From NCBI RefSeq assembly GCF_001870785.1, contig NZ_MOLV01000009.1, forward strand, positions 1-64,000: a stretch of 64,000 nucleotides of DNA, given 5' to 3'. Below, piece after piece: positions 48,274 through 56,118 of the stretch. How positions within the stretch are numbered: the stretch's first letter is position 1; each line of letters starts with the position of its first letter. The translations under genes and the position numbers were made by a program. The stretch is from Exiguobacterium sp. KRL4 (GTDB taxonomy: Bacteria > Bacillota > Bacilli > Exiguobacteriales > Exiguobacteriaceae). A model generated the notes under the pieces. It was not told the DNA's origin, ran no database searches, and saw nothing but the letters and a program-made list of their open reading frames with translations.

Positions 48274-49707
48274 ATGCGATGGAATCAAGTAAATCCACAA
48301 GCACATGTCGAAGTACTCGTTGTCGGTATTTCAGGTAACCAACCGGTCGAGGAACGGATTCGTTCACTTTATCCGGATCGATTGGATGAGTGGGTGCGTC
48401 GGGGAGATATCTCGACGAAACAAGGAGAACTCCGTTTATTGCCAACGTTAACCGGAACAGTCGAACGTGTCTTATTTGTCGGTCTTGGGAAAACGGAAGG
48501 TCTCACGCCGGACACACTTCGTCGTTTATTTGGGAAGGCAGCTCAGTTCTTAAAAACACGGAACCTCTCAAAAGCGACAGTTGACGCGACGACGTTTCCA
48601 AGTCAACCGGTCGAATTGATCGCCGAGACGTTTGGTTTAGCTACATACGAAGTCAAACATTATAAGACGACGACGCATGCGACGTATGAGCTGGACTTAA
48701 CGATTTGGTCGGATGCGGGAGAACGGGACGTAGAACGTGGAGAAGCGCTTGCTGAAGCGACGAACCTCGCACGACGCCTCGTGACGATGCCAGGGAACCT
48801 GCTGACCGCACCTGCTTTAGCAGACGAAGCGCGTTTTATCGCCGAGCGGTACGGGCACGACCTGAAGGTTTTGGAAAAAGAAGAGATGGAAGCACTCGGA
48901 ATGGGCGCCTTGCTGGCCGTCAACCAAGGGTCAACGATTCCACCAAAACTGATTGTCCTCGAGTACAACGGAGCAGGTGACGACGCACCGATCGCCGTCG
49001 TCGGAAAAGGGGTCACATTTGATACGGGTGGGTACTCGATCAAACCAAAAGACGGGATCGTTGGGATGAAGGGGGATATGGGGGGCGCGGCAGCCGTGCT
49101 CGGATTGTTTGAAGCCCTCGGTAAACTTAAACCAAACGTCAACGTATTAGGTGTCATCCCGGCGACGGACAACATGATTTCCGGAGACGCGTTTAAGCCG
49201 GATGATGTCATCACGTCGATGGCAGGAAAAACGATCGAAATCTTAAACACGGATGCAGAAGGGCGACTGGTTTTAGCAGACGCCGTCACTTATGCCAAAG
49301 AATACAAACCGAAGATGATCATCGATCTAGCGACATTGACAGGCGGTGTGCTGGTTGCCCTCGGAACAGAAATCACGGGTGCGTTGACGAATGATGCGGC
49401 TCTTTACAGTCGATTCGAAGCCGTGACGCAAGAGACAAACGAGATGGTCTGGCAGATGCCGTACGTCGATCAATTCATCAAACAAGTTCGCCGCTCCGAC
49501 GTCGCGGATTTAAACAATTCACCGGGACGGATGGGGCATATGATCTTTGGTGGTGCCTTTGTCGGGGAATTCGTTGGCGAAACACCATGGCTTCATCTCG
49601 ATATCGCCGGAACATCGGAACAAAAGGCCGCGACCGAACTCGGTCCAAAAGGCGCGACCGGTGTCATGGTCCGGAGTCTGTATCGTTTTGTTGAACGTGA
49701 AGGATGA
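48274..49707 (+). CDS. pepA: Leucyl aminopeptidase, M17 family (YuiE-like)
   Basis: A 477-residue M17 metallo-aminopeptidase. Metal and catalytic motifs: VGKGVTFDTGGYSIKP, MKGDMGGAAAV and NTDAEGRLVLADAVTYA (Asp, Glu and Arg). It removes N-terminal residues from peptides in the cytoplasm. The ATG at 48274 has GGGGG 8 bases upstream; a TTG at 48268 is too close. Its stop overlaps a small gene by ATGA. Confidence 0.92.
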   Translation: MRWNQVNPQAHVEVLVVGISGNQPVEERIRSLYPDRLDEWVRRGDISTKQGELRLLPTLTGTVERVLFVGLGKTEGLTPDTLRRLFGKAAQFLKTRNLSKATVDATTFPSQPVELIAETFGLATYEVKHYKTTTHATYELDLTIWSDAGERDVERGEALAEATNLARRLVTMPGNLLTAPALADEARFIAERYGHDLKVLEKEEMEALGMGALLAVNQGSTIPPKLIVLEYNGAGDDAPIAVVGKGVTFDTGGYSIKPKDGIVGMKGDMGGAAAVLGLFEALGKLKPNVNVLGVIPATDNMISGDAFKPDDVITSMAGKTIEILNTDAEGRLVLADAVTYAKEYKPKMIIDLATLTGGVLVALGTEITGALTNDAALYSRFEAVTQETNEMVWQMPYVDQFIKQVRRSDVADLNNSPGRMGHMIFGGAFVGEFVGETPWLHLDIAGTSEQKAATELGPKGATGVMVRSLYRFVEREG

Positions 49708-49874
49708 TCCGATTGAACAGCGTTCTCGTTTTATTGACCATCATCAGTATCGTCTGGTATCTCGATTCACACGAACAAATTCCCTTGGGACTGGCGACAT
49801 TTTTAAGTGTGTTCACGGTCTTGTCACTGATGAAGGGAACACGGGAGAAGTCTAGTGGACGTCACCGGGATTGA
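49704..49874 (+). CDS. Small membrane protein of 56 residues
   Basis: This gene starts ATGATCCGA, overlapping the pepA stop by 4 bases, and ends at TGA 49872-49874 inside the next gene. The product has two hydrophobic segments (VLVLLTIISIVWYL and LGLATFLSVFTVLSL) joined by DSHEQIP, and a basic tail (KGTREKSSGRHRD). The overlaps on both sides support real translation. Function unknown. Confidence 0.6.
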   Translation: MIRLNSVLVLLTIISIVWYLDSHEQIPLGLATFLSVFTVLSLMKGTREKSSGRHRD

Positions 49875-50523
49875 CGCGGCGAAGGCCGGCTGGGTGGCGG
49901 TCTCGATTCGGGACGGTCAGTTCTCCTGGTCGGTTGCTTCGTCGCTGTCTGACATCAGATGCGGGTCCGTCACGTATATCGATATGCCGATTGGTCTCGA
50001 ACGACAACAGCGGCGAGTCGTTGATCAATTGTTGCGCGAGGAATTAAAACCGGGTCGAACGAGTAGTGTCTTTAATGCCCCGCTACTCGCGGCATTGGAA
50101 CAATCTGATTATCAAGCGGCCAATGATTATTCGAAACAGCAAGCAGGTCTCGGTTTATCGAAACAAGCCTGGTACTTGTTACCGAAAATCCGTCAAGTCC
50201 GTACACACTATCAACCGGGCATGATGGAATCCCATCCGGAAGTCTGCTTTGCCCGTCTGACGGGTCATCCGGCGCGACACAATAAACGGACAATCGAAGG
50301 CGTAGCAGAGCGGACGGAGCTATTGCATCGGTACGATTGTCCGCCTTACTGGAAACTCAAAGTGCCGGGCGTCGCAACTGACGACTGGGTCGATGCATGT
50401 CTGCTTGCCGTCGCAGCGACATTGCCGGCTACGTACTTGCCAAAACATCGTCCGTTCGATGCCGACGGCTTTCCTTTATATGCGGCACTACCGAAAAAAA
50501 TCACCTTCACCGAAATGGTGTAG
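49855..50523 (+). CDS. DUF429 family protein
   Basis: A 222-residue DUF429 protein: VTGIDAAKAGWVAVSI, YIDMPIGLE, GLSKQAWYLLPKIRQV, MESHPEVCFARLTG, TDDWVDACLLAVAA. The fold is related to RNase H-like enzymes and the conserved acidic residues fit, but no reaction is established. The start is GTG (49855) with GGGAG upstream, within the small membrane gene. Its end overlaps the convergent AI-2E gene by 17 bases. Confidence 0.8.
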   Translation: MDVTGIDAAKAGWVAVSIRDGQFSWSVASSLSDIRCGSVTYIDMPIGLERQQRRVVDQLLREELKPGRTSSVFNAPLLAALEQSDYQAANDYSKQQAGLGLSKQAWYLLPKIRQVRTHYQPGMMESHPEVCFARLTGHPARHNKRTIEGVAERTELLHRYDCPPYWKLKVPGVATDDWVDACLLAVAATLPATYLPKHRPFDADGFPLYAALPKKITFTEMV

Positions 50524-51631
50524 GTGATCCTTTAATGAACGACCAGAGATAATGAAAGATCCGTGCATTGTGCAAGGCTTTAAGAATCACGGCGACGAGT
50601 GGTCCGAGAATCAATCCGAACACACCGAAAAATTGAATGCCGACGAACAAGGCGATCAAGGCAGTGATCGGTTGAATACCGATGTTGTCACCGACGATTT
50701 TTGGTTCCATGATGTTCCGTTGTAAAATCACGAGACCATAGAGAATCGCAAGTCCGATTGCAAGCCCGGTATCTCCCGTAATGATGGAATAGGCAATCCA
50801 AGGTAAAAAGACGGAGCCGGTTCCAAGGTAGGGTAAGATATCAAAAAACGCCGCGATGAAGGCAATCGCAAAGGGATGTTCGACCCCGATGATCAATAGT
50901 CCGACAAGAACGATGAAAAACGTAATCGTAATCAATGTCAATTGCGCCTTGATATATCCGAACAAGGCGGACCGGAGACTCGCGACGACCGATTCGGCAC
51001 GGGCGAACCATGGTAACATTTCATATTGTTTCAAGCGGATCTCATATTTATGCCAGTCTTTTGAGATGAAGAACCAGGCGAGCAACACAATGACTAAAAT
51101 CAATGCGATCGAGGGGAGTGTCGCTAAAATCGTCTGCAACATCCCGGCGATGTTTTTCGATCCTTCACCGATGGCGCTGGCAAGCGAACTGCCGAGCGAT
51201 TGAATACTGTTTTGGACAGTATTTTGTTGCGACGGTTCGAGCGACCGGAGTGCTTCTGAGGCATCATTCCAAATTGGTGCCAGTTTTTCATTGTAGAGCT
51301 TTTGGAAATAAAGACTGAGCTCTTGAATCTGTGCCGGCAACTGGTTCGCGACAAACACCAGTCCACGGATCAATTGCATGATGATCAGGACGAGTGAGCC
51401 GATTAACAGACCACTCATTAAAATAATCGACAGAAGGGCACCCCATCCTCGATTGATGCGGAGCCGCTTTTGGAAAAAGTCGACGAGCGGTCGACTAAAA
51501 AGAGCCAGTAAAAAGGCGAAAACGAACGGGTACATGAAAGAAGACAAGCGAATAATCAGCCAACCGGTAAAAAAGATGGCAAGGATGACGCCAAGGAAAC
51601 GAGCTAATTGCCACAAACGTTCAGTCGACAT
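50507..51631 (-). CDS. AI-2E family transporter
   Basis: A 374-residue membrane protein with about eight hydrophobic segments, of the AI-2E (PerM/YtvI) family: SFMYPFVFAFLLALFSRPLVDFFQK at the N-terminus and FFDILPYLGTGSVFLPW near the C-terminus. Family members export AI-2 or act as Na+/H+ antiporters, so the substrate is open; luxS (9583) is in the window. The ATG at 51631 has AAGAGG upstream; GTG at 51640 overlaps that site. Confidence 0.82.
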   Translation of the reverse strand: MSTERLWQLARFLGVILAIFFTGWLIIRLSSFMYPFVFAFLLALFSRPLVDFFQKRLRINRGWGALLSIILMSGLLIGSLVLIIMQLIRGLVFVANQLPAQIQELSLYFQKLYNEKLAPIWNDASEALRSLEPSQQNTVQNSIQSLGSSLASAIGEGSKNIAGMLQTILATLPSIALILVIVLLAWFFISKDWHKYEIRLKQYEMLPWFARAESVVASLRSALFGYIKAQLTLITITFFIVLVGLLIIGVEHPFAIAFIAAFFDILPYLGTGSVFLPWIAYSIITGDTGLAIGLAILYGLVILQRNIMEPKIVGDNIGIQPITALIALFVGIQFFGVFGLILGPLVAVILKALHNARIFHYLWSFIKGSPTPFR

Positions 51632-51717
51632 AAGCAACACCTCTTACTATGTATGGAATGTCATCATCATATCATGTTTGTCAGAAGAACGTATCACTCT
51701 AAAGAGGGGGAATTGGC

Positions 51718-51903
51718 ATGAAACGAAAAGAAGTTGGATTACTCGTCTCACTTGCCGTAGCCGGCGGGATGGCAGTTCGAGAATGGCGCAAAAACCAACA
51801 GTTCAACCGACAATTCAAGCAACAAACAGAAGATCAGCTAGTGAAAGGTTTGACGGAGGTGCAGGATGATGCAGGAGATGAGACTTCTTCAAGAAAAGGT
51901 TGA
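51718..51903 (+). CDS. Small single-TM protein of 61 residues
   Basis: One N-terminal hydrophobic stretch (GLLVSLAVAGGMAV) follows MKRKEV; the rest is charged and Gln-rich (REWRKNQQFNRQFKQQTED). It looks like a membrane-anchored short protein. The ATG follows AGAGGGGGAATTGGC. Its last 38 bases overlap the MazG-like gene, so the pair is coupled. Function unknown. Confidence 0.6.
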   Translation: MKRKEVGLLVSLAVAGGMAVREWRKNQQFNRQFKQQTEDQLVKGLTEVQDDAGDETSSRKG

Positions 51904-52759
51904 TGAAACGATTCGGGCACTCGGTGGATACTTTCGTCCGTTATCCGGGTTGGCGCGACTGATCGAGGAAGTGGGGGAAGTCGGAGAAGCACTTGAGGCG
52001 AACGACGATCAATCACTCAAAGCGGAACTCGTTGATGTCTTGATGATCTCGACCTGTCTTTCGAATCAATACGTGACCGATTTGGCAGAGCAACATCGAC
52101 GGCTTGGTACCGAACACGATCAGGAACAAGGATCATTTTACCGGCTCGTGCACGAAGCGGGTCAAGTTGCCCGCGTGATGAATGGTTACGAAGGAGACAA
52201 GCCGCCGAAAAGGACGGAGGACATCATTCCAATTGGAACTTCGTTGGCCCGTCTCCAGCGGGAACTGTTTCGCTTGGCACGCCCTCTAGAACTTGACCTG
52301 CTCAAGGAAATCGATCAAACGAATGAAAAGAACTTACGCCGTGACCGGACGCGTTTTGCGTTGACACGGGATCCGGTTACGGAAGAAACGATCGATCACT
52401 TCCGAAGCGCAACGGGAAATACGGAACGTTTATGGGGGGCTCCTGTCCATGAAGCAGGCATGTTGCTTGAAGCGCATATCCGAGCCGCCTTGCCATCGTT
52501 ACGACGATTTCTTCGCTGTGCCCGGATAGAAGGGATCGATGGATTCATCATCGAGGCACCGATCGAACGGAGTGACAGTCTACTGCGTGTCAAGGAACAG
52601 GCGGATCAGATTGGACGAATCATCAAAGAACAGACGCCATTATCCTTCAAAGAGGCACCGTACCGGATTGATGTCTATGCCCCTCAACTCGGTCCAGTTT
52701 CACCGTATCATGCCGAGGATGACCACCGTATGTTTTTAGTGCTTCATGTCGATGAATGA
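51866..52759 (+). CDS. MazG-like nucleotide pyrophosphohydrolase with extra C-terminal region
   Basis: A 297-residue protein. Residues about 1-75 carry a MazG-like fold signature (LARLIEEVGEVGEALEANDD...KAELVDVLMIST), with the EE-x2-E...E-x2-D metal-binding pattern. Residues about 90-150 resemble a degenerate second all-alpha repeat (FYRLVHEAGQVARVMNGYEG). The C-terminal about 140 residues (FALTRDPVTEETIDHF...RLWGAPVHEAGMLLEA) are not recognised. It may hydrolyse a (d)NTP. ATG 51866 follows GGAGGTGCAGG. Confidence 0.65.
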   Translation: MMQEMRLLQEKVDETIRALGGYFRPLSGLARLIEEVGEVGEALEANDDQSLKAELVDVLMISTCLSNQYVTDLAEQHRRLGTEHDQEQGSFYRLVHEAGQVARVMNGYEGDKPPKRTEDIIPIGTSLARLQRELFRLARPLELDLLKEIDQTNEKNLRRDRTRFALTRDPVTEETIDHFRSATGNTERLWGAPVHEAGMLLEAHIRAALPSLRRFLRCARIEGIDGFIIEAPIERSDSLLRVKEQADQIGRIIKEQTPLSFKEAPYRIDVYAPQLGPVSPYHAEDDHRMFLVLHVDE

Positions 52760-52764
52760 AACAA

Positions 52765-52800
52765 CAAAGAAGCGTCGATTCCGGAATCGACGCTTCTTTG
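52765..52800. terminator. 36-bp perfect palindrome, shared terminator
   Basis: CAAAGAAGCGTCGATTCC is followed directly by its reverse complement. It lies between the convergent MazG-like and alaT genes and would form a perfect hairpin on either strand, with CTTCTTTG as the partial T-run. Confidence 0.8.
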
Positions 52801-52811
52801 GTATGCCGGCA

Positions 52812-54002
52812 TCAGCTCGAATGGTTCGAGAGTTCCGTTGGTTGATGTTTCAACTGTTGCATGAACCGGTTGATCCGGTGGATGGCCTGTTGAAGCTGCT
52901 CAATCGAACTGGCGTAGCTCGCGCGGACATACCCTTCGCCACTCGCACCGAAGACTGAACCGGGCACGACAGCGACGCGTTCTGCAAGCAACAGCTGCTC
53001 TGCAAATTCTTCACTCGTCAAACCGGTCCCCCCGATATACGGGAAGGCATAAAAGGCGCCACCCGGCGAATGGGTCGGCAGACCGGCATCATTCAGTGCC
53101 TTGACGAAATAGTTACGACGTTGGCGATAACTCCGGACCATATCCGGTACCGTCTTGTGACGGGAACGTAACGCTTCGATTCCTGCGAACTGGACGAGTG
53201 TCGGTGCACACATCATCCCGTACTGATGAACCTTCAGCATCGCTTGGCTGATGGCTGGTGGGGCACACGTAAACCCAAGCCGCCAACCGGTCATCGCAAA
53301 CGCTTTTGAGAAACCGTTGATGACGATCGTCCGCTCCCGCATGTCGGGTAATGTCGCAAAGCAGGTCGGTTCGTCTTCGTACGACAACTCGGCATAGATT
53401 TCGTCACTGATGACGTATAGATCATGTTTCTTAGCCAGCAAGGCAAGATCCGCCAACTGGTCCCGTGACATGACGGAGCCGGTCGGATTGGACGGGAAAC
53501 AAAAAATGATGGCTTTTGTCCGATCGGTCACTGCGGCTTCAATCGTGTCAGGCTGAATCGTAAAGCCGTGTTCTGCCTGACAGGCTACTGCGACGGGAAT
53601 CCCGCCTGCAAGTTCGATCAACGGTGCATAGGAAACGAACGCCGGCTCGACGACGATGACCTCATCCCCGGGGTTGATCAACGTCCGAAAGGCTAAATCG
53701 AGTCCTTCCGAGGCACCGGTCGTGACGATGATCTCATCTGCGACTTCGTAATCAATCGAAAACTTTTCCTGCATGTACAGGCGGATTTCCTGACGTAACT
53801 CGACGAGACCGGCGTTCGCACTATACGCCGTATAACCTTGTTCGAGCGCTGCGAAACTGGCTTCGCGGACATTCCAGGGGGTGACGAAATCCGGTTCCCC
53901 GACACCAAGGGAGATGACATCGTCCATCGAACCCGCTAAATCAAAAAAACGTCGGATGCCGGAAGGGGCTAACCGTTCGACTCGTTCAGATAACGACTTC
54001 AT
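52812..54002 (-). CDS. alaT: Class I/II aminotransferase, AlaT (YugH)-like
   Basis: A 396-residue PLP aminotransferase. PLP lysine is in VINGFSKAFAMTGWRLG; NPTGSVMS and SDEIYAEL are fold-type I motifs. The upstream Lrp-type regulator overlaps it by 4 bases, the same as the alaR-alaT pair of B. subtilis, which argues for alanine transaminase. Other PatA-like specificities cannot be excluded by sequence alone. Confidence 0.83.
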   Translation of the reverse strand: MKSLSERVERLAPSGIRRFFDLAGSMDDVISLGVGEPDFVTPWNVREASFAALEQGYTAYSANAGLVELRQEIRLYMQEKFSIDYEVADEIIVTTGASEGLDLAFRTLINPGDEVIVVEPAFVSYAPLIELAGGIPVAVACQAEHGFTIQPDTIEAAVTDRTKAIIFCFPSNPTGSVMSRDQLADLALLAKKHDLYVISDEIYAELSYEDEPTCFATLPDMRERTIVINGFSKAFAMTGWRLGFTCAPPAISQAMLKVHQYGMMCAPTLVQFAGIEALRSRHKTVPDMVRSYRQRRNYFVKALNDAGLPTHSPGGAFYAFPYIGGTGLTSEEFAEQLLLAERVAVVPGSVFGASGEGYVRASYASSIEQLQQAIHRINRFMQQLKHQPTELSNHSS

Positions 54003-54505
54003 GGAGACACCTTCAATCGTTTGTCACCATCATCCTGACTAAACAAGACACCGTCATGTTTATAAGTCTTCAGCCGGAAATGCGTCGTCGTCGAGATGAC
54101 AGAGTCGAGCGTCGACAGTTTTTCCGAGACGAATTGTGACACTTCCTGGAGTGATTTTCCATCGAGGACAACCTGTAAGTCATACGCACCGGACATCAGG
54201 TACAGCGACGTCACTTCTGGAAAACGGTGAATTCGTTCCGCGACTTCATCGAATCCTCGCCCGCGTTTTGGTGTCACTTTGACATCGATGAACGCTGTCA
54301 CACCATGATGGGCATGAATCTTCTGCCAATCGATGACGGCTGTGTAGCCGAGTAGGACGCCATCTTCTTTGAATGCCGCAAGCGATGAGAGGACCTCGTC
54401 TTCTGTTAAGTCAAGCATTTGAGCCGCCAGAACGTGGTCGACCGGTCCGTTTTGGGTTAGCAGTTCAAGTAATTCCAATTGTTTATCTGTATACATGAAG
54501 TTCAC
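53999..54505 (-). CDS. alaR: Lrp/AsnC-family regulator, AlaR-like
   Basis: A 168-residue regulator. N-terminal helix-turn-helix (LLELLTQNGPVDHVLAAQMLDLTEDEVLSSLAAFKEDGVL), then an Lrp ligand-binding RAM domain (FIDVKVTPKRGRGFDEVAERI..PEVTSLYLMSGAYDLQVVLDG). It likely activates alaT in response to alanine. It overlaps alaT at its end and the glycosyltransferase at its start by 4 bases each. Confidence 0.85.
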   Translation of the reverse strand: MNFMYTDKQLELLELLTQNGPVDHVLAAQMLDLTEDEVLSSLAAFKEDGVLLGYTAVIDWQKIHAHHGVTAFIDVKVTPKRGRGFDEVAERIHRFPEVTSLYLMSGAYDLQVVLDGKSLQEVSQFVSEKLSTLDSVISTTTHFRLKTYKHDGVLFSQDDGDKRLKVSP

Positions 54506-55296
54506 TCACTTTCTGTCAAATGGCCACTAAACGTGCGACGTGTCTCACGTAGACGCGACCGTCGTTCTTCTTGAACGATGTGGAAATTTTTCATATCGGT
54601 CGTCGGTAATTGATGTTTTTCGACGAGGCGGTCAAAATAGACGCGACGTGAGGCATCCTGTTTTGCGGATTCATGATTGCCGGACGGATTAAAGGCATAC
54701 AGGACAGTCGCACGAGCGGGGTGCAAGACGAGATGGTTCTGGCCGACCCGTAAGATCCAGTCCCAGTCCCAGTAGTTGAAGACCTCTTCATCAAAAAGTC
54801 CCAGTTCTTCGTGCAATGATTTCCGGTAAATGGAACCGGACGGGATATACGTCGAGTCTTCCTTCATGCCTTCGCGGTCATACGGATAGGCGAACGGCTC
54901 CGTCGTCCGGACGACACGGTGATCCTGTTGCCAGTCATAGGTGAACAGTTCAGCGTCGGCATAGGACAAGTCGGCACCGGCTTCCAAGTCGCCGACGACT
55001 TCCTCGATATGCGAAGGCAATAACAAATCATCGTCGTCATGCAGAAGGATGTAACGTCCTTTTGCCAGCGAGACACCATGATTGCGTGCCCGGACATGAT
55101 GGTTTTCCGGAAGATCGACATAGGTGATCGCCAGCTGCCCGTTAAAGTCAGCGATGACGGATTCGAGCCGGTCGCCGTTGTTATTTAAGATGATGACTTC
55201 GAAATCTTGAAAAAATTGTTTTGTCAGTGCGGTCAAGGCTTCACGCAATTCACGTGACCGGTTGTATGTCGGAATGATGACTGAAACCGTAGGCAT
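54502..55296 (-). CDS. Family 2 glycosyltransferase
   Basis: A 264-residue GT-A fold glycosyltransferase: SVIIPTYNRSRELREALTAL at the N-terminus, LHDDDDLLLP as the metal-binding DxD, and SYADAELF. The acceptor is unknown; no cell-wall gene cluster is around it. Its stop overlaps the alaR start (ATGA), so the three genes form one operon. The ATG follows AAGGAGACGACTCCC. Confidence 0.85.
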   Translation of the reverse strand: MPTVSVIIPTYNRSRELREALTALTKQFFQDFEVIILNNNGDRLESVIADFNGQLAITYVDLPENHHVRARNHGVSLAKGRYILLHDDDDLLLPSHIEEVVGDLEAGADLSYADAELFTYDWQQDHRVVRTTEPFAYPYDREGMKEDSTYIPSGSIYRKSLHEELGLFDEEVFNYWDWDWILRVGQNHLVLHPARATVLYAFNPSGNHESAKQDASRRVYFDRLVEKHQLPTTDMKNFHIVQEERRSRLRETRRTFSGHLTESE

Positions 55297-55314
55297 GGGA
55301 GTCGTCTCCTTAGA

Positions 55315-55348
55315 ACAAAGACACCTGTAACGTTCAAGGTGTCCTTGT
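55315..55348 (-). terminator. Terminator after the NifU-N-like gene
   Basis: On the minus strand GGACACCT / AGGTGTCTTTG hairpin. It separates the small genes from the glycosyltransferase operon. Moderate T-run. Confidence 0.6.
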
Positions 55349-55355
55349 GAGATAT

Positions 55356-55595
55356 TTACATATGTTCTTCGATTGTTGGAAGTAAGTCATTCCATTCAGC
55401 ATCTGCTTCTTTTGTCACGGTGACGAAATCACCGTATGCAAAGAGGTTGTCGATACCGTCGATCGTAATGAGGGATGCGAGCAAGGCGTCTTCCGGTGTA
55501 TCCCCTTTTTTGACACTTGTACTTTTCGCCCCGAAACGATCTCCGTCGAGGGTGATTTTTACTGAGTTTGGATTAGGTGTGTAGTCAACTTGCAT
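55356..55595 (-). CDS. NifU N-terminal (Nfu_N)-like domain protein
   Basis: A 79-residue protein with the scaffold Nfu/NifU N-like pattern YTPNPNSVKITLDGDRFG...SPEDALLASLITIDGIDNLFAYGDFVTVTKEADAEW. It lacks the CxxC cluster-binding domain, so it may assist Fe-S delivery rather than bind a cluster. The ATG at 55595 has a perfect AAAGGAG; the upstream frame from 55631 reads into the preceding gene. Confidence 0.8.
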   Translation of the reverse strand: MQVDYTPNPNSVKITLDGDRFGAKSTSVKKGDTPEDALLASLITIDGIDNLFAYGDFVTVTKEADAEWNDLLPTIEEHM

Positions 55596-55608
55596 AATAA
55601 GTCTCCTT

Positions 55609-55842
55609 TCAAAGTTCACACGATTCTTCACATAGAAGTAAGTTCGTTGCGAGTAAAGTTAATTCCTGCCGATCCGGTTGTTCACCAAACGATTCTTCAA
55701 ATACAGACCCGATTGCTTCTGCAAGTGGGCTTATTTGATCATGGACCGTCAGTAAGCTTAGTATAGCAGACATTTCCGTCGGATAATTTCCTTGTCCTAG
55801 GTGAAATGGATCATATTTTTTTAAAAGTTCTTCTGACCTCAT
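55609..55842 (-). CDS. DUF1871 family protein (YugE-like)
   Basis: A 77-residue acidic protein with the DUF1871 pattern KYDPFHLGQGNYPTEMSAIL..VHD...LAEAIGSVFEESFGE. YugE-like, function unknown; the tail CEESCEL carries two cysteines. It lies near alaR-alaT, as in B. subtilis. AAGGAG lies about 11 bases before the ATG. Confidence 0.75.
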   Translation of the reverse strand: MRSEELLKKYDPFHLGQGNYPTEMSAILSLLTVHDQISPLAEAIGSVFEESFGEQPDRQELTLLATNLLLCEESCEL

Positions 55843-55874
55843 AATCGACTAAACTCCTTATCTCAATATATCTC

Positions 55875-55897
55875 AAAAGGCGGTAGTCCGCCTTTTT
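55875..55897. terminator. Hairpin in the yugE/nrdE divergent region
   Basis: AAAGGCGG-TAGT-CCGCCTTTTT. It reads as a compact terminator toward plus, but no plus-strand gene lies upstream, so it may be a boundary or a leader element of yugE. Confidence 0.5.
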
Positions 55898-55956
55898 AAA
55901 TTTGTTTGACCTGATTTTCAATGCAAGGGGTTATTTTTTGGTCATTCAGTGATAAC

Positions 55957-56040
55957 CTATATCTTGTAGATAAATAGGTTTAAAAATGCCTGAAACGTCT
56001 ATATATAGAGTGATAGTACAATTACTCTTCCTATATGTAG
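55957..56040. promoter_or_regulatory. Three NrdR-like boxes upstream of nrdE
   Basis: CTATATCTTG (55957), CTATATATAG (55999) and CTATATGTAG (56031) fit the NrdR core CWATATATWG with 9, 10 and 9 of 10 matches. Start-to-start spacings are 42 and 32 bases, about four and three helical turns, as NrdR needs. NrdR represses ribonucleotide reductase genes when dATP is high. Confidence 0.7.
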
Positions 56041-56052
56041 GGCGTCTTTTTT
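55996..56052 (+). terminator. Leader hairpin with T-run before nrdE
   Basis: ACG..CTA.ATATAG..AGTGAT pairs imperfectly with ATTACTC..CTATATGTAG..CGT and is followed by TTTTTTT (56046-56052). It could act as an attenuator, or simply reflect two palindromic NrdR boxes pairing; the arms are the boxes themselves. Confidence 0.45.
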
Positions 56053-56118
56053 TAGTTTAGCGCATTTTTTGAGACAACGAAACCTATTTTGAAAGTTAGA
56101 GAATGGGAGTGGTTCATA

